DNA of 64,000 nucleotides from M3007 sp037130425 (lineage in GTDB: Bacteria > Bacteroidota > Bacteroidia > Chitinophagales > Saprospiraceae): contig JBAXTB010000001.1 of NCBI GenBank assembly GCA_037130425.1, positions 1 through 64,000 of the forward strand, written 5' to 3'. Each line of letters starts with the position of its first letter. Position 1 is the stretch's first letter. Both the position numbers and the translations under genes were made by a program. Under the pieces are notes generated by a model. The model had not been told where the DNA came from. It saw only the letters and a program-made list of their open reading frames with translations, and ran no database searches. Below are positions 25,693-32,999 of the stretch, piece after piece.

Positions 25693-27228
25693 TTACTCAC
25701 GCACGATTGAGAACACCCGACTTACTTGTTGTTTTTCGACTTGCAAATGTAGCATATACAAGCCTGGGGCATAATGATTAAGGGGAATATCAAATTGCAC
25801 TTCTCCGGCTTCGGCTTCAAAAGGAGCCGGATTATACACCACTTTTCCCAGTAAATCGGTAACGACCACGCGGGTTTGCGCAGCCCTTGGAAGGTCAAAA
25901 TAAAGCCGAATCTGGTCGGTAGCCGGGTTCGGATATAATTGAAGATCGAAACTGGAAGCAGTTGGTGTCTTGGCTGCTGATGCTGCCCCCGGAATGCCGA
26001 TGCTGCGGTCGTCATAAGCCTCGAATTCGCCGCCGGAAATAATCGGAACCACCGGATTATCAATGTTATATAATTTGTAATAGCCATTGCCGAAGCCACA
26101 GCAAAAACCGTCGCCGTAAAAATCTACAAAATGCAGGGAATAGCAGCCGTTTGAAGGCAATTCAAGGGTGTCTTTGATGAGTACATTGTTGCCATACGCC
26201 GTTGGACTGGCGGGCGGATCGCCAAGTTGCCCGCCGCCATTAGGGCCGATTAGTTCATTGCCGCCATGATCCAGTACATTGCCATCGTTGTCGCGCAGTT
26301 CCCAGTATGTTTCGTTTCCATAACCGTCTGTCCTGATTTTTAAAATCACTTTTTGACTGTTAAAGTCCTTGGCGACGACAAACGTGTTGTTGCGCACATT
26401 GTTAGAGAAATCTTCGTCCTGTACGCCGGCATTGATGGCAACAACGGTGGTTTTTAAACTTCCTGCGCCGCTAAACGGGTGCGGATTGAAATGGATGGGC
26501 GCTTCGCCGTAGGTGTTCAGGTTGCCGGTCCATTGCAGGGTTTCAATGGTGGAGTTTTCCCATTCCAATTGGATGGTTGCCGAAGACAAAGCCTGTGCGC
26601 CCAGGTTAATCAGGGTAAATTGGGGCGCCAACATCATGGTGTCGCAAATTTCATACAAAGGCGTTCCAGGGGTGTATTCAAAAATACCCGCGTTGTTGTT
26701 CCCTTGTTTTACAGGGCATCCCATCGCCTTTTCCCACAAACCGATAGCGTCCAGCTGCCCTACATTGTACACTTTTTTATTTGGGCAAATCGCGTATATC
26801 GTAGGAAAATATGCCACCTGATAGGCTTCAGCTACCGTGCTGTTGTCAATGTACGGGTAAGTGGTGCCGCTTATCCAGTCGCCGGCCGTGGTATTGTTGC
26901 AACCTGCTGGCCCATACAAACAGGCCGTATTCGTTGCAGGATCGCCTTCAATAAAAAGCACGCGGGCGCGGTCGTCGCCGATGGGGCCGTGCAGGTTGTA
27001 AAAATTTTGAAGCGCGTGGCCGTTGTGGTAAGCCCAGCAAGGCGGGCACCAGGTAGCGCTTACTTCCAACATCACAATTTTGCCCTCGCCCAATATTTCA
27101 TACAGGTGGCGCGGTTGCCCGTTGATGTCCGGAACATTAAAGTCCGGCGCAATAGAGCCATTTGGCAATTGACCGAACAAGGGCATTGCAAAGGCCATTA
27201 AAAACAGGAACGCGCTGTATTTTATCAT
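25693..27228 (-). CDS. T9SS-exported thioredoxin-fold (redoxin/TlpA-like) protein
   Basis: A 511-residue secreted protein. After the signal peptide (ending MPLFGQ) comes a peroxiredoxin/TlpA-like domain (APDFNVPDINGQPRHLYEI, then SATWCPPCWAYH with a CPPC redox pair). A middle Ig-like part with FYGDGFCCGFGNGYYKLY follows. The type A sorting domain begins LQLYPNPATDQIRLYF and ends with an APGLYMLHLQVE strand. A redoxin domain fused to a T9SS tail suggests an outer-surface or released thiol-disulfide protein (inference). It is divergent from the pair of small T9SS proteins at 27.4-28.7 kb and shares a 131-bp intergenic region with them. Confidence 0.9.
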   Translation of the reverse strand: MIKYSAFLFLMAFAMPLFGQLPNGSIAPDFNVPDINGQPRHLYEILGEGKIVMLEVSATWCPPCWAYHNGHALQNFYNLHGPIGDDRARVLFIEGDPATNTACLYGPAGCNNTTAGDWISGTTYPYIDNSTVAEAYQVAYFPTIYAICPNKKVYNVGQLDAIGLWEKAMGCPVKQGNNNAGIFEYTPGTPLYEICDTMMLAPQFTLINLGAQALSSATIQLEWENSTIETLQWTGNLNTYGEAPIHFNPHPFSGAGSLKTTVVAINAGVQDEDFSNNVRNNTFVVAKDFNSQKVILKIRTDGYGNETYWELRDNDGNVLDHGGNELIGPNGGGQLGDPPASPTAYGNNVLIKDTLELPSNGCYSLHFVDFYGDGFCCGFGNGYYKLYNIDNPVVPIISGGEFEAYDDRSIGIPGAASAAKTPTASSFDLQLYPNPATDQIRLYFDLPRAAQTRVVVTDLLGKVVYNPAPFEAEAGEVQFDIPLNHYAPGLYMLHLQVEKQQVSRVFSIVRE

Positions 27229-27310
27229 TGTTTTTTTGCTAAAATTGTCCGGAGCCGGTAAAAGTCTCCAAACCGCAACAAAAATAGAGCGGTGTTCCCT
27301 TGGCAGCGCT

Positions 27311-27318
27311 TATCTTTG
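27311..27318 (+). promoter_or_regulatory. -7 promoter element (TATCTTTG)
   Basis: Full TAnnTTTG match 42 bp upstream of the ATG at 27360, on the plus strand in the divergent gap. The spacing is similar to the uvrA and propeller-gene promoters. Confidence 0.5.
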
Positions 27319-27359
27319 TTTAAAATTCAGTCAACCTGCTAATTCAAGACAATTTGCTT

Positions 27360-28037
27360 ATGAAATCTTTGTTCTACACCGTCCTTTCGATCCTGTTTTG
27401 CGCAAATACCCTGCTTGCACAAGGAACTTTCACCGTTGTGCCAAACCCGGCCTCTGTTACCGCTGATCCGAGCCAATCCGACGCCCCGGCAGAAGCCGTC
27501 ATCACGAACCTGACCAATTTTCCTAAAAATATCCGTTGGGAACGCATCATCATTGAGCTTCCTGCCACCATGTCAACCCAGGTTTGCGACCCAAACCTTT
27601 GCTGGTTGTCTACGGTCAGCACCAAAACCTTTACCCTTGCAGGCAACGCTTCCGGTCAGCTCATCGTACACTTCCTGAACCCGCAACACGTAACCGGTTC
27701 GGCCATTGTACACATCAAACTGACCAACATCGACGATCCGACCGAAGTGCTTACCGCAGTGTTCAACTACAACCCGCCTGCTGCCGGCGTACATGACCTG
27801 CCAGCCGCTACTGTTAAAATGTTCCCGAACCCGACGGTAGATCAATTCAAGTTAGAAAATGCAGATGCCGTATCTGCCGTGCGCGTTTTCTCCTTGGATG
27901 GTCGTCAGGTAGCGTTTTTGAATGCCACACCGGATCAGCAATATTCGATTGCCAACCAGCCTGTCGGTACGTATGTGCTGAGCCTGTTAGATAAAAACGG
28001 CCGTTCGTTTCAGGCGCTGGAAATCAGTAAAAACTAA
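27360..28037 (+). CDS. Small T9SS type A sorting-domain protein, paralogue 1
   Basis: A 225-residue secreted protein. It has a signal peptide (MKSLFYTVLSILFCANTLLAQ), an Ig-like domain of about 120 residues with the motif QVCDPNLCW followed by STVSTKTFTL, and a type A T9SS tail (KMFPNPTVDQFKLENA, then PVGTYVLSLLDKNG). The ATG at 27360 is preferred over the TTG at 27354. The two cysteines of CDPNLC may form a disulfide or bind a metal; neither can be shown here. It is followed 15 bp later by a clear paralogue, and both are probably one operon. Its position opposite the redoxin-T9SS gene suggests, but does not prove, a functional link. Confidence 0.85.
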   Translation: MKSLFYTVLSILFCANTLLAQGTFTVVPNPASVTADPSQSDAPAEAVITNLTNFPKNIRWERIIIELPATMSTQVCDPNLCWLSTVSTKTFTLAGNASGQLIVHFLNPQHVTGSAIVHIKLTNIDDPTEVLTAVFNYNPPAAGVHDLPAATVKMFPNPTVDQFKLENADAVSAVRVFSLDGRQVAFLNATPDQQYSIANQPVGTYVLSLLDKNGRSFQALEISKN

Positions 28038-28052
28038 GACCCATATTTTACC

Positions 28053-28733
28053 ATGAACAAAAAAGCCTTACTCGCCTCTTTCTTTTTTCTTGCCTTTGCT
28101 GGTTTGATTTCGGCGCAAGCCACGTTTAGCATGGTTTCAAACCCGGCTATTGTACCATCAGAAAGCGCAGTGCAGGATATTCCCGCTGAAATGACCATTA
28201 CCAACCTGGAAAATGTGACAAAGACGATCCGCTGGACCAGAAATGTCGTATCACTTACCGGGGATTGTCAAACGCAAGTGTGCGATCCGAACCTCTGCTG
28301 GCTCCCAACCGTTAGTACCAAAACATTCCAACTGGCGCCCAATCAGGTAAGCACATTCATCATTCACCTAAACAATCCTTCGCAAGTTCAATGTTGTGCA
28401 ATCGTAGACTTGCACCTTGCAAATGTGAATGTTCCAACCGATTCCCTGACGGCCAGGTTCGTTTATGATTGCGCCACTGGAACCAAAGATTTGATTCAGG
28501 TAAGCAACATCGTGTTGTTCCCGAACCCGACTGCTACGGATTTCACCCTGACCAATGCTGAAAACGCAACGGCCCTGCGCATTTATGCCGCCGACGGTCG
28601 TGAAGTGGCCTATTTCCAGGCTACGCCGGATCAGCACTACCGCTTGCCGGAGCAACCAAACGGCGTTTATTATATTGTTTTGGAAAACAAAGACGGGCAA
28701 AAATTCCGCGCTATTCAATTGCAAAAAGAATAG
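28053..28733 (+). CDS. Small T9SS type A sorting-domain protein, paralogue 2
   Basis: 226 residues, the same layout as the preceding gene: a signal peptide ending near LISAQ, an Ig-like domain with QVCDPNLCWLPTVSTKTFQL, and a type A tail (VLFPNPTATDFTLTNA, ending GVYYIVLENKDG). The two proteins align end to end. This copy has extra cysteines in GDCQTQVC and QVQCCAIVD, so it may form a second disulfide. It arose by tandem duplication. The function is unknown. Confidence 0.85.
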   Translation: MNKKALLASFFFLAFAGLISAQATFSMVSNPAIVPSESAVQDIPAEMTITNLENVTKTIRWTRNVVSLTGDCQTQVCDPNLCWLPTVSTKTFQLAPNQVSTFIIHLNNPSQVQCCAIVDLHLANVNVPTDSLTARFVYDCATGTKDLIQVSNIVLFPNPTATDFTLTNAENATALRIYAADGREVAYFQATPDQHYRLPEQPNGVYYIVLENKDGQKFRAIQLQKE

Positions 28734-28803
28734 ACAGTCATTATTCGATTTTTAGGATCATTTTATTTGGATGTTTTACATTTACCGCTGTAACAAAACA
28801 TAC

Positions 28804-30108
28804 ATGCGAAACGATCCTTCTAAAAGAACGGCTGAATTTAGAAAAAACGACCCCTGGGTAACAACCGGGTGGGCGTTTTTTGATTGGGCCAACAGTGCTT
28901 ACGCGCTGGTGATTACGGTTGCCATATTCCCCGGCTATTTTCTTGAAATGACCAGCGACACGGTTGATATTCTTGGGTACAAGATGTCGGATAGCACCTT
29001 GTATGCCTGGAGTATTTCCTTAGCGTATTTGATTATTGCTGCTGTATCGCCGCTGCTTTCGGGTATTGCTGATTACGGCGGACATAAAAAGGCGTTTTTG
29101 CGCTTTTTCACCATGTTGGGCGCTTTGGCCTGCATGTCGCTGGTGTTTTTTACCAGCATGAATACCTTATGGGTCGGGGTAACGGGATTTATCATGGCAA
29201 CCATCGGTTTTGCTGGCGGGATTGTATTTTACAACGCATTTTTGCCCATCATTGCCACTGAAGATCAGTATGATTCGCTGAGCGCCAAGGGTTACAGCTA
29301 CGGATTTGTCGGTAGCGTGATTTTGCTGCTGGCCAATTTGGTGGTCATTATGAATTTCGGCTGGTTCGGATTTCCGGACGGATTGCGGGCGGTACCAACG
29401 GCTTTTGTGATGGTCGGACTGTGGTGGTTTGGGTTTTCTCAAATTCCATTGCGTCGCTTGCCGGAAGACAAACCGGTAAAATCGGAAGAAAACCTGATGC
29501 GCAAAGGGTATCAGGAACTTTTAAAAGCCATGCGTAACGTCCGCAATGACTACAATACCAAGGCGTACCTGATTTCATTTTTCTTCTTTAATGCCGGCAT
29601 CCAAACCGTACTGTTTCTGGCCTCTACGTTTGCAGAAAAGGAACTTGGGTTTTCCACTTCCGGCCTGATCGGGCTGATTTTGATCCTGCAAATCGTGGCC
29701 ATCGGCGGCGCTTGGTCGGCCTCGAAGTTGTCGCAGATAAAAGGAAATAAGTTCTCCCTGATGATTATGCTCATCATCTGGACCGTCGTTTGCGTAGTCG
29801 GCTATTTTGTAAAATCCAAGCTTGATTTTTACCTGCTGGCCTCAGCCGTGGGCGTTGTAATGGGCGGCAGTCAGTCGCTGGCAAGGGCCACTTACGCCAA
29901 GTTTTTGCCGGAAGACACACCCGATACTGCTTCATTCTTTAGTTTTTATGATGTTACCGACAAGGTTTCTACGGTTGTCGGCACCTTTATGTTTGGGGTT
30001 GTGGAGCATTTGTCGGGCGGAATGCGCAACAGCCTGATCGCGTTGTCCATATTTTTCATCATCGGCATTATTGCGCTGACCCGCGTACGCGTACAAAGAA
30101 TGGCATGA
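28804..30108 (+). CDS. MFS transporter of the UMF1 / Atg22-like family
   Basis: A membrane protein of about 434 residues with around 12 hydrophobic segments. The family features are the N-terminal WAFFDWANSAYALVI segment, the SGIADYGGHKKAFL loop between helices 2 and 3, YNAFLPIIA, and the late GGSQSLARATYAKFLPED. Atg22-like proteins export amino acids from vacuoles in yeast; bacterial members are poorly characterised. The frame opens at 28771, but the ATG at 28804 (MRNDPSKRTAEF) gives the usual N-terminus. The stop overlaps the start of the acyl-CoA synthetase by 4 bp (ATGA), so the two are translationally coupled. Confidence 0.88.
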   Translation: MRNDPSKRTAEFRKNDPWVTTGWAFFDWANSAYALVITVAIFPGYFLEMTSDTVDILGYKMSDSTLYAWSISLAYLIIAAVSPLLSGIADYGGHKKAFLRFFTMLGALACMSLVFFTSMNTLWVGVTGFIMATIGFAGGIVFYNAFLPIIATEDQYDSLSAKGYSYGFVGSVILLLANLVVIMNFGWFGFPDGLRAVPTAFVMVGLWWFGFSQIPLRRLPEDKPVKSEENLMRKGYQELLKAMRNVRNDYNTKAYLISFFFFNAGIQTVLFLASTFAEKELGFSTSGLIGLILILQIVAIGGAWSASKLSQIKGNKFSLMIMLIIWTVVCVVGYFVKSKLDFYLLASAVGVVMGGSQSLARATYAKFLPEDTPDTASFFSFYDVTDKVSTVVGTFMFGVVEHLSGGMRNSLIALSIFFIIGIIALTRVRVQRMA

Positions 30109-31883
30109 ACTTCACCCGGCTTTTCGACCTGTTGGAATATCAGCAATTCCGCTTTCCACAAGCAGCCGCCATGTCGGCACGGGATGCAAATGGCTGGCGT
30201 AGTTGGCGTACAGCAGATTTGATTGCTGAGCGAGATCGCCTGAGTGCGGGACTGCTCGGTTTCGGATGGCATACGGGCGACCGGGTTGGTATTATGACGC
30301 ACTGTGGAAGTCCGAGATGGATGATTGCCGATGCGGCCTTGATGCAAATAGGATTGGTGCCCGTGCCCATACACGCCACTGCCCGGCCTGACGAGATTGC
30401 GCACATCGCGCGCGACGCGGGATTGCGCGCCTGCTTCGTGAGCAACGGGGAAATGCTGGAAAAATTCAAGCAAGCCGTGGAAATACCGCCGTTGCTCATT
30501 GGGTTTGAAAAACTTGAGGGTACTCGACACTGGGACGACATTGCCTGCGACCCGGATGAAAAGGACTTTGAGCGGATCAAATACTTTAAAGACGGCGTGC
30601 AGGAACAAGACCTTGCCACCATTTTATACACTTCTGGTTCCACCGGGATGCCGAAAGGGGTGATGCTCAGCCATTTCAATATTGTTAGTAATGTAAAATC
30701 CGTGCTGGCCATCGTGCCGGTGGGGCCACATACCTCGGCGGTTAGTTTTTTACCGTTGAGCCACGTATTCGAGCGCATGGTGGTGTACGTGTACCAATCG
30801 GCGGGTGTGCCGATATGGTTTGCCGATGCGGTGGAAAACCTGCCGCAAATTTTTAAAGAAGTTCGTCCGCATTTTTTCACGGCCGTGCCGCGCATTTTGG
30901 AACGCAGTTACGATACGCTGGTACAAGAAGGCATAAAATCGGGGCCGCTCAAACGCCGCATTCTAAACTGGGCCATTGCCCTTGGCGAGCGCTACCCCTA
31001 TTCCGGCGAACCCGCCATGCCGCCCCTTTATCGGCTTAAAAGGATGCTGGCCGACCTCCTTGTGTACCGGCATTGGCGCAAGCGCATGGGCGGGCGCGTA
31101 CAAGCCATTGCGGTAGGCGCGGCAGCTTTGCGGCCAAGCCTGGGTCGACTGTTTTCGGCTGCGGGCATAGATGTGCGCGAAGGTTACGGATTGACCGAGA
31201 CCAGTCCGGTCGTGGCTTTTAACCGCTTTGAGCCTGGCGGCGTGCGTTTTGGCACCGTTGGCATTCCCGCGCCCGGTGTGGAAGTGCGCATCGGTGAACC
31301 TGACGAAAACGGCGATGGTGAAATACAGGTGCGCGGCCCGAATGTGATGCTTGGATACTGGCAATTGCCGGAGGAAACTGCCGCGCGTTTTACCCCTGAC
31401 GGCTGGCTGCAAACCGGCGACAGCGGCCGCTTCGAACACAAGCGTTTTTTGCGGATTACCGGCCGAAAAAGCGAGATTTTCAAGACCAGTTCGGGTAAAT
31501 TCGTAGCGCCCGCCTTTGTGGAGGCACAATTGAACCAGCATTTGCTTATTAGTCAAAGTATGGCGGTTGGGCTGAATAAACCCTATGTGGCCGCCTTGAT
31601 TATCCCTGATTTTAATCAATTAGAAGCCTGGTGCCGCGCCAACAACGTACACTGGACGGCGCCGCAGTACATGGTGCTCAATCCGAAAGTGGAAAAACTG
31701 TTTCAGAAAGAAATTGAGCAAATAAATCAAACCCTGCTCGGCAGCGTGGAGGCTGTGCGCGCGTTCAAACTGCTGCATGAGCCTTGGACGGCGGAAAACG
31801 GGCTGTTGACGCCCACGTTGAAATTGCGGCGTGAGATCATTGGGGATAAGTTTCGGGAGGAGATTGAGGGGATGTTTAAATGA
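30105..31883 (+). CDS. Long-chain acyl-CoA synthetase (AMP-forming)
   Basis: 592 residues of the ANL adenylate-forming family. Motifs in order are TILYTSGSTGMPKGVMLSH (phosphate-binding loop, about residues 172-190), FLPLSHVFERM, AGIDVREGYGLTETSPV (adenine site, about 355-370), the GWLQTGDSG segment with the ribose-binding Asp, and ITGRKSEIFKTSSGKFVAP, where the family usually has the catalytic hinge. The FLPLSHVFER and TSSGKFVAP signatures point to long-chain fatty acid substrates, like FadD15-type enzymes (inference). It activates fatty acids to acyl-CoA for lipid synthesis or breakdown. It starts within the last codons of the transporter gene, so the two are probably one operon. Confidence 0.9.
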   Translation: MNFTRLFDLLEYQQFRFPQAAAMSARDANGWRSWRTADLIAERDRLSAGLLGFGWHTGDRVGIMTHCGSPRWMIADAALMQIGLVPVPIHATARPDEIAHIARDAGLRACFVSNGEMLEKFKQAVEIPPLLIGFEKLEGTRHWDDIACDPDEKDFERIKYFKDGVQEQDLATILYTSGSTGMPKGVMLSHFNIVSNVKSVLAIVPVGPHTSAVSFLPLSHVFERMVVYVYQSAGVPIWFADAVENLPQIFKEVRPHFFTAVPRILERSYDTLVQEGIKSGPLKRRILNWAIALGERYPYSGEPAMPPLYRLKRMLADLLVYRHWRKRMGGRVQAIAVGAAALRPSLGRLFSAAGIDVREGYGLTETSPVVAFNRFEPGGVRFGTVGIPAPGVEVRIGEPDENGDGEIQVRGPNVMLGYWQLPEETAARFTPDGWLQTGDSGRFEHKRFLRITGRKSEIFKTSSGKFVAPAFVEAQLNQHLLISQSMAVGLNKPYVAALIIPDFNQLEAWCRANNVHWTAPQYMVLNPKVEKLFQKEIEQINQTLLGSVEAVRAFKLLHEPWTAENGLLTPTLKLRREIIGDKFREEIEGMFK

Positions 31884-32184
31884 TTCCGAGTGTGAGGGGA
31901 TGGGACGCGGATGACGCGGATCCTTCCAGGGCGCAGATTTAAAAGGATTTTCCGAGTGCGAGGGGGGACACAGATGACACGGATGCAAGCAACACAGATG
32001 ACTTGATCTTAAGAAAGGATAAATCTGTGTCCGTAGGCCGTGTCATCTGTGTTTCCCCTCGCATTCGGCAAACTATATTAAATATCCATGCCCTATCCCC
32101 TCGCACGCGGCAAATCCTTTTAAATCTGTGTCCTGACAGGATCCGTGTCATCTGTGTCCCCTCCTCGCACTCGGCCATCCCAAC
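31884..32184. repeat. Dispersed intergenic inverted repeat (copy 2)
   Basis: A 300-bp palindromic spacer between two convergent genes. Forward units (gggatgggacgcggatgacg, gatttaaaaggattttccga, gacacagatgacacgg) fill the left half, and reverse complements of the same phrases fill the right half. The stretch 32114-32143 is the exact reverse complement of 24-53. No coding potential is supported. Confidence 0.8.
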
Positions 32185-32697
32185 CTAAAGATACCGTTCC
32201 TTAAAAATCTCTACATGATGCAACTGATGCCCCACAATCACCCAAAACATCGTGCGGGTAGATACATTCCAATTGCTCGCGGTGCCCATAAATGTTGATT
32301 GCTCCTCACTGCATTGTTTGGCCAAGAAAATAGAATTCTCGCGCACGACTTTCCATTCTTTCAACAAATCTTTGACGGTTCGGCTTGATACATCGGCCTG
32401 TTCCATCCACATATCCTGATTGAAGCCGGGCATGGGCGCACGGTCGCCGCGCATAAACCACAAGGCCCGGAACGCAAACACCCGCTCTGTGTCGATGATG
32501 TGGATAAGCAGTTCCTTGACGGTCCATTTTCCTTCGGCGTAGGCATAGTCGCCCTTGTCCTCCGGGAGCGCGCCGAAAAGATCCTGCGCTTCTTTAAACG
32601 TTTTTTTTAACAGGGAATTTAAGGAGCCGCGTGCCGGTAATTTGCTGAGGTAACCTTCGTGAAAGGGCGCGAATTCGCCTGCTATTGGACGTTTCAT
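32185..32697 (-). CDS. DinB family protein
   Basis: 170 residues forming a likely four-helix bundle of the DinB/YfiT type. The metal-site histidines are visible in the ELLIHIIDTERVFAFRAL segment and in the late GHQLHHVEIFKERY segment. Members include thiol-dependent transferases (bacillithiol and mycothiol S-transferases), but many are uncharacterised. It is convergent with the acyl-CoA synthetase and separated from it by the palindromic repeat. Confidence 0.88.
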   Translation of the reverse strand: MKRPIAGEFAPFHEGYLSKLPARGSLNSLLKKTFKEAQDLFGALPEDKGDYAYAEGKWTVKELLIHIIDTERVFAFRALWFMRGDRAPMPGFNQDMWMEQADVSSRTVKDLLKEWKVVRENSIFLAKQCSEEQSTFMGTASNWNVSTRTMFWVIVGHQLHHVEIFKERYL

Positions 32698-32999
32698 AAA
32701 AAGATAGGTAGATTCTGTTTAAAGGCAAAAATAAGTAAGAAATTATTGGCAATTCATTTTTAAAGAACAAAAAATACCCTTAGTATTGTCATGCAATTTT
32801 TTGCACTTTACAATTTGGAATAGAAGCAATATCAAGCCTCTTGTGTGTTGAACTGCCGTAAGTCAAATCTTTAGAATCACCTCGGCAGCTTTATAATATA
32901 TTTCAAGCCATAATAGACAGTCTGTTATCTCATCAGAGATACGGTCTTTTATTAGCATTAAAAACCTATATATTAACACACAAAACCTAACGTGTCCCA
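32698..32999. other. Intergenic region, promoter side of two divergent genes
   Basis: This 302-bp AT-rich gap lies between the divergent DinB gene and the secreted protein gene at 33000. One weak hairpin is visible at about 32915-32947 (TATCTC/GAGATA inner arms, AGAC/GTCT outer arms) followed by TTTATT on the plus strand; it could be an attenuator or leader hairpin. No gene is seen. Confidence 0.4.

Noticed and set aside
26479..27201. 240-residue plus-strand frame
   Set aside because: Antisense to the redoxin T9SS gene, which has clear motifs; no recognisable product.
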